Source of the DNA: Candidatus Bathyarchaeota archaeon
GTDB taxonomy: Archaea; Thermoproteota; Bathyarchaeia; Bathyarchaeales; Bathycorpusculaceae
DNA length: 64,000 bases
NCBI GenBank assembly: GCA_026014585.1
Contig: JAOZIA010000005.1
Location: forward strand, 62,001 to 126,000
Direction: 5' to 3'
Shown here one piece after another: positions 50,905 to 59,597 of this stretch. The notes below the pieces were generated by a model, which had not been told where the DNA came from, did not search any database, and saw only the letters and a list, made by a program, of their open reading frames with translations. Within the stretch, counting starts at the first letter, position 1. Each line of letters starts with the position of its first letter. The translations under genes and the position numbers were made by a program.

Positions 50905-52109
50905 TGAACAATAAACTTCAACAGTTAATTGAAACCCTAACAGTCAAAACCAAAAGCGGATACGCTACGCCCCAAGGCAGAACAATTTACGAAACACCCC
51001 GTGTCCCCTTAGCAGATGTGATGAAACTGTATGAACGTGACCCAACCTGCAAGGCAAGCGTGGATTTGTTGGCTGCATCCGCTGTTGGCTCGGGATTCTA
51101 CACCACCATAGACGAAAAATATGACCACGCTGCAGAAGCCAAAACAGTCATTGACAATTTCAATGAGCAAATTAACTTGGACTCCTTGCTCAATGACATG
51201 GCACGTAGCCTGATTGCTTGCGGAAACGATTTTTGGCTAAAACTTCACCCAGAAAACCTCAAAGAACTCCACCGCCTCCCCGTTGACGCAATTGAACGCA
51301 TACATCAAAATTACCTGCAAGAAGAAAACCTCAAAATTCCCTACCAAACCCAAAGCTACAAACTACAACAAACCTTTGGAGGACAAAACCTCGCCTCAGA
51401 AGCAGTAATTCACTGGCATATTAACTGCTTGGACTTTTCGGGATATGGCACAGGGGTACTGCAAGTTCTTCTGCACTCCCTAACATTCCAAAATGACCGC
51501 CGCCCCGCTTTTGCGTCAATCAAAGCCAAAATCGAGCGGATTATGCCTAAAATCTTTGAAAAATATGCTGGACCAGACGTTTTAGCCCTGCTAGAACGCG
51601 CAGATGACGAGACAATTGGCAAATTTCAGCAAGCCATCAAAAACCGCGGTGAAGAAGGCGCATGGCTCTTCTACAACGGCAACGGCGACATAAAACCCGT
51701 TACCATCGACCCCCGAGCCAGATTTGAGTATTACGTGGATCATCTCATAAACCAGTTCTATCTAGGCTGCGAAACCCCTCTGCCCCGTCTATTTAGCACA
51801 CCTGGCTTCACTGAGGCATCCGCTAACGCGGCGCTGGAGCTCCAAGACATCCTAATCAAACCTATCCAACGCTACATCAAACGCCAAGTTGAAAGAGAAA
51901 TCTTTGATGTTGTCCTCTTACAAGCAGGCCTAAACCCAGCCAAAGCACAAACACGCCTAAACTGGAGCCCCATAAAAATGCAGCAAACCAACCTCGCCGA
52001 CCTTCTCAAAGCTGCCGAGCAAAACCTGATTCGTCCTGAAGAGTTCCGCAAAAACGCAATCAAATTCGGCTGGCAACTTTGGGAACCTGAAACACAGGAG
52101 GACCAGTAG
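50904..52109 (+). CDS. Virus portal protein
   Basis: A 401-residue protein with features of the HK97/SPP1 portal families: an N-terminal YERDPTCKASVDLLAASAVG, the central HWHINCLDFSGYGTGVLQVL, a helical stem (FQNDRRPAFASIKAKIERIM) and TPLPRLFSTPGFTEASANAA. Portal rings of 12 copies form the DNA gate of the head. In most viruses the portal gene comes before protease and capsid; here it follows them. No terminase gene is found nearby. Confidence 0.87.
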   Translation: MNNKLQQLIETLTVKTKSGYATPQGRTIYETPRVPLADVMKLYERDPTCKASVDLLAASAVGSGFYTTIDEKYDHAAEAKTVIDNFNEQINLDSLLNDMARSLIACGNDFWLKLHPENLKELHRLPVDAIERIHQNYLQEENLKIPYQTQSYKLQQTFGGQNLASEAVIHWHINCLDFSGYGTGVLQVLLHSLTFQNDRRPAFASIKAKIERIMPKIFEKYAGPDVLALLERADDETIGKFQQAIKNRGEEGAWLFYNGNGDIKPVTIDPRARFEYYVDHLINQFYLGCETPLPRLFSTPGFTEASANAALELQDILIKPIQRYIKRQVEREIFDVVLLQAGLNPAKAQTRLNWSPIKMQQTNLADLLKAAEQNLIRPEEFRKNAIKFGWQLWEPETQEDQ

Positions 52110-52111
52110 CA

Positions 52112-52348
52112 GTGACGGAGGTTGCATACGGCAGGTATGATGAGGCGTACCGGGCAATTCACAGTGCCTTAAGTGACCTCACGTGCCCGCCACCTGGAAA
52201 AAAACTTACCAAACTGGGGTTCTGCTGGAACCAAAACGGCACCTTGGCATCATTGAAGGCATATGATGTTGCCGAGTTGTTGTTTACGCTTTCGTTCTCG
52301 TGGAATATGGATGGGTCACTTAACGAGGTTGCAAGAAACAACGAGTAA
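52112..52348 (+). CDS. Small virus structural protein with a repeated hairpin
   Basis: A 78-residue protein starting with GTG at 52112, two bases after the portal stop. Its second half holds two similar units, LGFCWNQNGTLASLKAYD and LSFSWNMDGSLNEVARN, that look like repeated beta-hairpins. No family is recognised. Its place after the portal suggests a head-completion or connector role. Confidence 0.72.
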   Translation: MTEVAYGRYDEAYRAIHSALSDLTCPPPGKKLTKLGFCWNQNGTLASLKAYDVAELLFTLSFSWNMDGSLNEVARNNE

Positions 52349-52374
52349 ATTTCAGAGTAATGGAGGAAACAAAA

Positions 52375-52920
52375 ATGGAAAAAACCAAAGATGCAGTAAA
52401 TTGGAAAACCACTTGGAGAATCGACAAATTCAAAGACCAAACAGGAACAATCGCAAAAGCCCTAACCCATGGAATACCCCTCAAACAGGCACAAAACCAG
52501 TTCAACGCAGCATTCATAGGAACTGAGCAATTCGCCAACAATATCGCCCTCAACGAAGGCCTACAAGAACTTATAGACATCATCTGCGACTTAGGCACTC
52601 CAACCAAATGGGACAATACAAACGCAAGAATCGGCGTAGGCGACAACAACACAGCAGAAGCAGCAACACAAACAGGACTACAAGCAGAAACCAACAAGAC
52701 ATTCAAACAAATGGATTCAGGTTACCCACAGCGAAGCGGGCAGACCGCGGAGTGGCGTGCAACTTTCGGAAGTGCAGACGCAAACCATGCCTGGGAAGAG
52801 TTCACGGTGGTTAATACGGCAGACGACAGCGGCAAAAACCTCAACCGCAAAACTGCCAGCAAAGGCACCAAAAGCATAGGTGAAACGTGGGTTTTGTCAC
52901 TGCAGATGACATTTTCATAG
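52375..52920 (+). CDS. Virus structural protein (tail- or head-associated)
   Basis: A 181-residue protein from the ATG at 52375, eight bases after a GGAGG site. The pattern NARIGVGDNNTAEAATQTGL followed by AETNKTFKQMDSGYP and TAEWRATFGSADANHAWEEF recurs in structural proteins of archaeal and bacterial viruses. It could be the tail tube or a spike subunit. No database search backs the exact class. Confidence 0.75.
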   Translation: MEKTKDAVNWKTTWRIDKFKDQTGTIAKALTHGIPLKQAQNQFNAAFIGTEQFANNIALNEGLQELIDIICDLGTPTKWDNTNARIGVGDNNTAEAATQTGLQAETNKTFKQMDSGYPQRSGQTAEWRATFGSADANHAWEEFTVVNTADDSGKNLNRKTASKGTKSIGETWVLSLQMTFS

Positions 52921-52936
52921 AACAGGTTGATCAAAG

Positions 52937-54853
52937 ATGAACCCTTTGCCTTTAGGCTGGGGATGCACAAAATCCCTCACCCTTTTTGCTGGATCTGGCT
53001 CAGGCACAAACTACCAGATAATAATAAAAGCATATTTTGGAAACGGCACTGACGGAACAGAAATATTAAACGAAGAAACTATCGCCAAGTTTTACTGCAA
53101 CGGTAAATGCCAAACTGATTTTGGTGACATAAGATTTCTGCCCAACAACTGCATTAATCCCTACACGTACAAGTTATGCAGTAAAGTTGATGGTGACTGG
53201 GCGGTTTTTGCAGTAAAAATATCTGAGGATTTGGATGTTAATCAAACAATCCGTGCAGCATATAACAACCCTGCCGCCGTTGATGTAAGCTCTGATGATG
53301 TATTCATAAATAAAATCGACAATGTTGTAGGTGCTTGGCCACTAGATGAAGAAGACCAAGAAGTTGACCCTGTTGTGATTGCTGATGATGACCAAGCATC
53401 GTTTTGGTCTAAATCTGCAAGTTTAACTCTCACTAACGAAACAATTATCAAAAAAACAGGAACAAATTCACTGAAAATAGTTGGTTCTTCTGTTAATGTT
53501 CAGGATGGACTTTGGCATTTATATGCTGGAAATCAGGATTTGAGTGGTAAAAGTGTTTTAAGGTTCTGTTTTTTTGGGGCAAACACTGGTAATGTGTGGC
53601 GGCTTTATTTAACAAATGCTATAACAGATAATCAGTTTACGGGTTCTTCAGGTTATTTCTTGTATGGGTTTGTAGATGATTTTGTGGGTGAAAGAGAGTT
53701 TGTTTTGCCGATAAGTTCAATGACAGTAGGTAATAGTCCAGACCTTTCAACTATACGCAAAGTGATTTTGCGTTGTGAAGTTCCTACAACAAGCAGTTTT
53801 GTCGTCTATTTTGACCGTTTTGTTGTTGACGATGGTGTTCCAGCCATAGATTACAGCGGTAACAACAACGATGGTGCAGCAACAGGCACAACCATAAGTT
53901 CAACAGGTGGTAAATGGGCTGGATTAAGATATAGAGTATTAAACGGTTTAAGTGGCAGATTTGATTTTGGAGATATTTTAGACCAAGATTTAACTTCAAG
54001 CTTTAGTTTTATGGTGTATTTCAAAACTTCTACAACAGGAGTTACTCAAACTATTTTAAGAAAAGGCAATACCGGCTATAATCCCTATTACTTTTTGCGC
54101 ATTGGAGTAGACAATAAACTTAACTTTGCAATCTTTGATGGCTCAAACAACACTGAAATTGCACCTTTTTCAACTGTAACTGACGGAAATTGGCATAGTG
54201 CTATTTGCGTATATAATGTTGTTGACCACAAACTATACCTACATTTAGATACTGTAAAATCAACTTCTCCAGACACTTCTTCGGTAACCTCGCTGGTTAA
54301 TGATTTGCCTTTTAGAGTTGGCTCTGATTCTGAAGCGTCGGCTTCGGGCTGTTTTAATGGTTCACTTTCATCAATCTTGTTTTTTAACACTGCTTTATCT
54401 GATGCTCAAGTTTCAGTTTTAAACTCTGGTTATCCTGACCCCACGTTGATTGAGGGCTCCATTTGTGTGCGTAAATGGGCAACCACCACAATGCCAACAT
54501 TTGGAGAATGGAGTGCTGAAGAAAACATTATTTTTGATACAATGTCACTGGCGGATGCTGCATTAATTTTTAAAACAATTACCTCCTGTGACGTAATCAA
54601 CTTGGAAGAGTTAACCGTCAGAGACAAACTCTTGACAATAACTGAGTTACTTTCAACTCTTGATGGGACAATCACGCCCACACGACTAATACGAGCATTA
54701 GAAACCGCAGGCTTAAACGACATAACGCACGTACAAAAAATCGTGATAATAAATGACGCCACAACAGCTCAAGACGCCGCCGCCAAAGTGAAAAACACAA
54801 AGATTTTTCTGCTCATCGGCGATTTGGCAATTCAAATATCCAACGCAGACTAA
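52937..54853 (+). CDS. Virus adhesin with DUF2341 and LamG-like domains
   Basis: A 638-residue protein without a signal peptide. An N-terminal DUF2341-like domain (about residues 8-125: FAGSGSGTNYQIIIKAYFGN, FYCNGKCQTDFGDIRF) is followed by a jelly-roll part (about 150-290), a LamG domain (about 305-500: FSFMVYFKTSTTGVTQTILR, DGNWHSAICVYN, FNGSLSSILFFNTALSDAQV) and a helical C-terminus. It is probably the host-recognition fibre of the virus-like module. The DUF2341 domain also occurs in the host surface protein at 28514. It overlaps the convergent DUF362 gene by four bases. Confidence 0.85.
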   Translation: MNPLPLGWGCTKSLTLFAGSGSGTNYQIIIKAYFGNGTDGTEILNEETIAKFYCNGKCQTDFGDIRFLPNNCINPYTYKLCSKVDGDWAVFAVKISEDLDVNQTIRAAYNNPAAVDVSSDDVFINKIDNVVGAWPLDEEDQEVDPVVIADDDQASFWSKSASLTLTNETIIKKTGTNSLKIVGSSVNVQDGLWHLYAGNQDLSGKSVLRFCFFGANTGNVWRLYLTNAITDNQFTGSSGYFLYGFVDDFVGEREFVLPISSMTVGNSPDLSTIRKVILRCEVPTTSSFVVYFDRFVVDDGVPAIDYSGNNNDGAATGTTISSTGGKWAGLRYRVLNGLSGRFDFGDILDQDLTSSFSFMVYFKTSTTGVTQTILRKGNTGYNPYYFLRIGVDNKLNFAIFDGSNNTEIAPFSTVTDGNWHSAICVYNVVDHKLYLHLDTVKSTSPDTSSVTSLVNDLPFRVGSDSEASASGCFNGSLSSILFFNTALSDAQVSVLNSGYPDPTLIEGSICVRKWATTTMPTFGEWSAEENIIFDTMSLADAALIFKTITSCDVINLEELTVRDKLLTITELLSTLDGTITPTRLIRALETAGLNDITHVQKIVIINDATTAQDAAAKVKNTKIFLLIGDLAIQISNAD

Positions 54854-55755
54854 GCATACAAAACCTGCTCTATTTTCTCCACATCCTCCCTGCTTTCATC
54901 ATTTAGAGGTGTTAATTGCACATCAGCAGCAGATGCAGCTCCAAACCCTAATTCACAGGCGCGTTTAAGTTGGTCTTGGTCAAAAATGTTGCCTTGCGCC
55001 ACTTTGCCTTCTACACCATACATGCGCAAAATTGCCACGCCCACAGCGTCAATGGCTACGCTGTCAGTGCTTGCCAACATCAAGTTTGGCTGCACCAATG
55101 TGCCGTCTTCAGGTCCACCCGTAGTGAACGCGTAGATGGCATCCATCAAAACCGCATCGACCCTGTAGTGATTGTTTATTTCTGCTATCATTTGCCGCTG
55201 AAACGGCGACCCATGCAACTCCCACATGTAATCATAAACAGAACCAGGCAACCTTTTTGCAATCAGACCTACAGAGTTTTTCAGCGACAACGTAAAATGC
55301 CCACCGAACCGATGAGTTTTAAGACAACAGGTTTGCACGACTTTATCAGCGTCAAGAAAAACTTTGGCTATATTAAAGCCTTTAAGCCAGTGGGTACCTG
55401 CCCGCTCAATTTTAGCCCACTCATCTTTGCCCACAGAATCCAAGACCACAACCTTAAACCCCAACTCCTTAGATAGGTCAAGCACACCCATTTTATCCAG
55501 CACTTCCCCTGTTTTGCCCATGCCACTGCGCTCCGCCAAGGTGATGGCTGCTACATCTGCCTGCTTGAGAGCTAAAACAATGGCGCGTAGTGTGTCTATA
55601 TGTGTTGATGCTGGGAATGGGTCGGCACTGTTATAGTTGGCTTTTAAGGCGACTGTTCTGCCTGAAAAAGCCGTCAAGTTAAACTTGCCCAGCAAAGCTT
55701 GAATGCCTGCTGCTCTGTCGGAGGTTTTGAGTATGAAGACTTCGCTTTTTACCAC
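54850..55755 (-). CDS. DUF362 family protein, second copy
   Basis: About 301 residues when started at GTG 55755, which has a GGTG site upstream; the open frame reaches 55809. The length then equals the DUF362 protein at 37662. Landmarks: TVALKANYNSADPFPASTHI, LAERSGMGKTGEVLDKMGVL, CCLKTHRFGGHFTLSLKNSV and STDSVAIDAVGVAILRMYG. There is no ferredoxin part. It may donate or handle a cofactor in redox chemistry; the role is unknown. It borders the virus module. Confidence 0.87.
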   Translation of the reverse strand: MVKSEVFILKTSDRAAGIQALLGKFNLTAFSGRTVALKANYNSADPFPASTHIDTLRAIVLALKQADVAAITLAERSGMGKTGEVLDKMGVLDLSKELGFKVVVLDSVGKDEWAKIERAGTHWLKGFNIAKVFLDADKVVQTCCLKTHRFGGHFTLSLKNSVGLIAKRLPGSVYDYMWELHGSPFQRQMIAEINNHYRVDAVLMDAIYAFTTGGPEDGTLVQPNLMLASTDSVAIDAVGVAILRMYGVEGKVAQGNIFDQDQLKRACELGFGAASAADVQLTPLNDESREDVEKIEQVLYA

Positions 55756-55920
55756 AAAAACACCAATAAAAATAACCATAAGAGTCTTTTTAGGCTTCAC
55801 TGCATCCAACCTGCAACAACAAAACTCTGGGCGCGGTTAATCTTGAGGAAGTTAGACTGTTTTGCCTTCAGGTGTTTTGCTTGGAAAATTGCGATTAATG
55901 CTTGGGGTTCTGCAAAGGGT

Positions 55921-55930
55921 TTTTAAATAA
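55921..55930 (+). promoter_or_regulatory. TATA box of tRNA-Lys
   Basis: The stretch ttttaaataa before the tRNA fits an archaeal box A, placed about 50 bases upstream of the mature 5' end, which leaves a leader for RNase P to remove. Confidence 0.45.
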
Positions 55931-55978
55931 CCAAAGAATCTATCAAAAAGCACTCTCAAGAAAACGGGAGCAACATGC

Positions 55979-56053
55979 GGGTCCGTGGCTCAGTCAGGCT
56001 AGAGCGGAGGACTCTTAATCCTTAGGTCGCGGGTTCAATTCCCGTCGGACCCG
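55979..56053 (+). tRNA. tRNA-Lys (anticodon CTT)
   Basis: A full cloverleaf is visible. The acceptor stem is GGGTCCG/CGGACCC with discriminator G, and the D arm is GCTC/GAGC. The anticodon stem GAGGA/TCCTT encloses loop CTCTTAA, and the T arm is GCGGG-TTCAATT-CCCGT. CCA follows directly in the genome (56054-56056). No intron is seen in the anticodon loop. A TATA-like tttaaata lies about 50 bases upstream. Confidence 0.97.
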
Positions 56054-56083
56054 CCAACAATTCTAATTCTTTAAAACAACCAG

Positions 56084-56452
56084 TTAGCTTGCTTTTTTGG
56101 GGATATTCTTTGTGGCTACTATGTTAGCGTCGGTGTTGAAGATGTTTTGGATGATTATGTCCCCGATTTCTATTGGTGCTGCCATTTCAACTTTTGCAAG
56201 CAAATTCATAGCATCAAGAAGCCTGTTTTTTGGGATGGGCTTTGTTGTTCTCACGCTAACCAGAGGAACTGCACCGTTTTTTACTTTGACGGTTGATGTT
56301 AAGGTTCGTTGAGGATTAGAAATCTCTTTTTCAGCATATTGCAGTCCGACCTTGCAGCGGTTCCCGCTTACGCCTATGACTTTTTCTTCATCATAATCGA
56401 CTGTGAGATAGCAACCCATTGGGCAACCGATACAAATCATTTCCTTCTTCAT
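56084..56452 (-). CDS. DUF1667 protein of the GlpA-like operon
   Basis: A 122-residue protein of the DUF1667 family. The start MICIGCPMGCYLTVDY holds a CX2-3C motif that may bind zinc or an iron-sulfur cluster, with a further Cys in VSGNRCKVG. The family almost always follows a GlpA-like dehydrogenase and an FAD/NAD oxidoreductase, as here, and is thought to be a subunit of that complex. It overlaps the preceding gene by four bases. Confidence 0.92.
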   Translation of the reverse strand: MKKEMICIGCPMGCYLTVDYDEEKVIGVSGNRCKVGLQYAEKEISNPQRTLTSTVKVKNGAVPLVSVRTTKPIPKNRLLDAMNLLAKVEMAAPIEIGDIIIQNIFNTDANIVATKNIPKKAS

Positions 56453-57702
56453 TTCTGCAAAACCTCAAGTTTTAGTGAGTTAATAGTGCTGGTTTCGTTT
56501 GCGGGCAGTTTTATTTTTATCATCTGAGCAGGATGGACCTTACGATACTTTATCGACTTTAGCAAGGTTTCACCGTCAAATAGTCCGATGGATACGTCTT
56601 CTTCGGGGCAGGTTACGCGAATGGACAATTCAAGATCAGCGCCAGAATGAATATTTTGGGGTAGTACGTACCGAATTTTATTTCCTGCTTCTACGGTGAT
56701 GCGCTCAGCCTTCTGAGTTTTTCCAAGGACGTATTCTGCTGCGGCTTTTCCTGCTTTTTCTGCTTCAAGAGAAACAAAATCCACTAAATCATGAACATGC
56801 AAAGCGTTTCCACACGCAAAGACTCCGGGCACTGAGGTTTCAAGGTTTTCGTTGACGATGGCGCCTCCAGTTATTGGGCTGAGTTTAACTTCGCAGTTTT
56901 TGGAGAGGTCATTTTCTGGGATTAACCCAATTGAGAGAAGTAGTGTGTCGCAGGGGATTTTTTGTTCTTTTCCTGAGAGTGGTTTTAGGTTCTTGTCTAC
57001 TGGGGAGATTGTGACTGCTTCCACCCTGTTTTGTCCATGGATTTCTGTGACTGTGTGGGATAGAAGAAGAGGAATATCATAGTCGATTAGGCATTGTTGA
57101 ATGTTTCGCGGTAACCCATTGGAATGCGGAAGCAATTCAACTACAGCGTGAACTTTAGCGCCTTCTAATGTGAGACGCCGAGCCATAATCAAGCCGATAT
57201 CGCCTGAACCAAGAATCACAACGTCTTTGCCAACCATTACATTCTTCAAATTAATCAGGTTCTGGGCTACTCCAGCCGTGTACACTCCTGCGGGTCTGGT
57301 TCCTGGAATGCAAATTTGTCCACGAGTGCGTTCACGGCACCCCATCGCAAGGATTATAGCTTTGGCGTTAAAGCAAAACAGGCCCTTTGGGCTGGCAACA
57401 TACACTTTTTTGTCAGGTGTAACCTCAATCACCATGCTGTTTAGCAGATAGGGAACATTTAGTTTGGTGAGTTCATCTATGTATCTTTGGGCGTATTCGG
57501 GACCGGTGAGTTGTTCTTTGAAGAGTTCAAGACCAAACCCATCGTGTATACACTGGGGAAGGATGCCGCCTAACCAATCGTTCCGTTCTATCAGGATTAA
57601 GTTTTGGATGCCATTTTTCTTTGCACTAATTGCCGCCGATAACCCTGCTGGACCCGCACCTATCACAACCAAATCAACATTCTGAGAAGGCAAATCATTC
57701 AC
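56449..57702 (-). CDS. FAD/NAD-dependent oxidoreductase, middle gene of the GlpA-like operon
   Basis: A 417-residue flavoprotein with pyridine-nucleotide-disulfide-reductase fold: FAD motif VVIGAGPAGLSAAISAKKNG, NAD motif VVILGSGDIGLIMARRLTLE and SVPGVFACGNALHVHD near the second FAD site. There is no redox-active CXXC pair. The enzyme probably passes electrons from the GlpA-like subunit to NAD or a quinone. It overlaps both neighbours by eight or fewer bases. Confidence 0.93.
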   Translation of the reverse strand: MNDLPSQNVDLVVIGAGPAGLSAAISAKKNGIQNLILIERNDWLGGILPQCIHDGFGLELFKEQLTGPEYAQRYIDELTKLNVPYLLNSMVIEVTPDKKVYVASPKGLFCFNAKAIILAMGCRERTRGQICIPGTRPAGVYTAGVAQNLINLKNVMVGKDVVILGSGDIGLIMARRLTLEGAKVHAVVELLPHSNGLPRNIQQCLIDYDIPLLLSHTVTEIHGQNRVEAVTISPVDKNLKPLSGKEQKIPCDTLLLSIGLIPENDLSKNCEVKLSPITGGAIVNENLETSVPGVFACGNALHVHDLVDFVSLEAEKAGKAAAEYVLGKTQKAERITVEAGNKIRYVLPQNIHSGADLELSIRVTCPEEDVSIGLFDGETLLKSIKYRKVHPAQMIKIKLPANETSTINSLKLEVLQK

Positions 57703-59170
57703 TTTTTTTGTCCTCCCTAAGACTTTTAGTTTCCCCGATAAACAAGGTTGAAGCAGGATTTTTCAGTTTGATTTCTTCAGTGGGTATGCCGTATTCTTCT
57801 TTTAGAATTTCCACAATTTTTGGTAAGCAGAAACCTCCATGGCATCGTCCCATTCCTGCGCGGGTGCGGTATTTGACTGCGGAGATTGTTTTGTCTGAAA
57901 CGGGATTGTTTAGGGCGTCTGTAATTTCCTGTTTTGATACTTGTTCGCATCTGCAGACGATTTCGCCGTAGTCAGGGTTTTCCTTAATTAGTTCAGCTTG
58001 TTCGGTTCGTGAGGATTCCCTAAATGAGGGTTTTCTTTTTCGAATTGGGTTAAAATCAGTTTTTTCGGCTAGGACCATTTTTTGTTTAATCATTTGAGTG
58101 ACCAGTTTAGCAATGGCAGGAGAGGATGTAAGACCAGGGGATTCCATGCCTATCATATTGATGAAGTTTTCAGCGTCTTCTTGGATGATGAAGTCACGGG
58201 AGCCTTTTTCGTTGGGTGGGGTAATTTTTGAGCGTACTGAGGAGAACCCGTAGATTATTTGGTTTAGTGGACTTGAGGGGAGCAGGTTTTTGGCTCCATC
58301 GATTAGTTGCTTGATTTTTTCTTTAGTGGTTCGTGTATCTTCTCGTGTGTCGATGAATTCTTCGCTGGGTCCAATCAGTATGTTGCCATCCATTGTGTTG
58401 GTGAGGTGAACACCTAAGACACCCGCGATTTTTGGTGGCACTGGATAAACTGGAGCGTTGATTATGTTTTGGCAACTCTTGTCAAGAAGCAGGTATTCAC
58501 CACGGCATGGGTACAGCTTGTAATTATCAACACCGACCATTGCAGAGATTTTGTCTGCATAAAGACCCGCACTATTTACGACCAAGCCCGCGTGGAAGTC
58601 GCCTTGGTTAGTGGTTATTTTGTATCCGTTGGTTTCTTGTTTTATTGCAGATACTTCAGTGTTAACATGGATTTTAACACCATTTGCTAAGGCATTTTCG
58701 GCTAGGGCAATGGTGAAAAGATAAGGAGGAAAGATACCAGCCACTGGAGAGTACAGCGCGTAGAGGGCATCGATTAGGGGTTCTCGTTTTTTGAGTTCTT
58801 CCCCTGTGATTATGGTTAATCCTTCAACTCCGTTGCCTTCTCCTACGGCTTTTATTTTTTCTAAATCTTTGAGCTCCTCTTCTGACCGAGCAATGACGTG
58901 TTTTCCGCAGAGGTTGTAGGGTACGTCGAGTTGTTTGGCTAATTCGGGAAACATGAGTCGTCCTTCAACGCACAGTTTAGCTTTCAAGCTTCCCTTGGGA
59001 TAGTAAAGGCCAGTGTGAAGGACTCCACTGTTACCTTTGCTAACGCCACATGCAACGTCGGGTTCCTTCTCTAATAGAACGGTTTTAATTTGGTATTTGG
59101 ATAGTTCTCTTGCGAGGGCGCAGCCAATCACGCCAGCGCCTATGATTATTACGTCACTTCTACTGCTCAC
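57695..59170 (-). CDS. GlpA-like FAD-dependent glycerol-3-phosphate dehydrogenase
   Basis: A 491-residue enzyme with an N-terminal DAO-type FAD domain (VIIGAGVIGCALARELSKYQ, then GNSGVLHTGLYY) and a C-terminal BFD-like [2Fe-2S] domain (about residues 405-465: VCRCEQVSK, RAGMGRCHGGFC). This layout is typical of the GlpA-like protein of anaerobes, which oxidises glycerol-3-phosphate to dihydroxyacetone phosphate; relatives oxidise 2-hydroxyglutarate. As archaeal lipids use glycerol-1-phosphate, this would serve glycerol breakdown or lipid recycling. It is the first gene of the operon. No glycerol kinase or transporter is in the window. Confidence 0.9.
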   Translation of the reverse strand: MSSRSDVIIIGAGVIGCALARELSKYQIKTVLLEKEPDVACGVSKGNSGVLHTGLYYPKGSLKAKLCVEGRLMFPELAKQLDVPYNLCGKHVIARSEEELKDLEKIKAVGEGNGVEGLTIITGEELKKREPLIDALYALYSPVAGIFPPYLFTIALAENALANGVKIHVNTEVSAIKQETNGYKITTNQGDFHAGLVVNSAGLYADKISAMVGVDNYKLYPCRGEYLLLDKSCQNIINAPVYPVPPKIAGVLGVHLTNTMDGNILIGPSEEFIDTREDTRTTKEKIKQLIDGAKNLLPSSPLNQIIYGFSSVRSKITPPNEKGSRDFIIQEDAENFINMIGMESPGLTSSPAIAKLVTQMIKQKMVLAEKTDFNPIRKRKPSFRESSRTEQAELIKENPDYGEIVCRCEQVSKQEITDALNNPVSDKTISAVKYRTRAGMGRCHGGFCLPKIVEILKEEYGIPTEEIKLKNPASTLFIGETKSLREDKKSE

Positions 59171-59444
59171 AGTGGGTCATCTTTGCATTTTTTAGCATTT
59201 ATTAGTGAGAAGAATAAACTTGCTCAGATAAAAATTGTACTAAGACTTCATTAAAAATAGCGCATGCAGTAGTCGATAATTCAATTTTATTAAACCATCA
59301 ATTATCAGGCGGTTACTTGTAAAAAGTAGGAAGCTTGTTTTAAAAAAGGGGGAACTAATTTGATTTTTGAAGGTTGGTTTTTCCTGTTCATTCTTTTGTT
59401 CAATTTTCCTCCGTTTTTTAGCGGTTAGCTGGAAAGTGGCTGGG

Positions 59445-59585
59445 TCATATTGACCTGTGATAGCTGTGATGTTTGATTACGGCGTGATTATTCCTTAATT
59501 TGCGGTATTGCATTGCGTAGTATGCAAGGCTTGCCGTTAGCGTGCTTGCGCATAACGCGATTAGAGCTACACTTGATGCAATCAT
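59445..59585 (-). CDS. Small single-helix membrane peptide
   Basis: A 46-residue frame: ATG at 59585, seven bases after a GGTGA site. The N-terminal half (IASSVALIALCASTLTASLA) is one membrane helix; the rest is basic and His-rich (QYRKLRNNHAVIKHH). It lies 12 bases after the stop of a 22-residue frame with its own GGTGA site. The two good ribosome sites argue for real expression. No family is known. Confidence 0.5.
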   Translation of the reverse strand: MIASSVALIALCASTLTASLAYYAMQYRKLRNNHAVIKHHSYHRSI

Positions 59586-59597
59586 TTTTTCTTCACC

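Noticed and set aside
55979-56056. tRNA-Lys as the integration site of the virus-like module
   Set aside because: By eye I find no copy of the tRNA 3' end at the other side of the module, there is no integrase, and a DUF362 gene lies between. Integration at the tRNA is possible but not supported.
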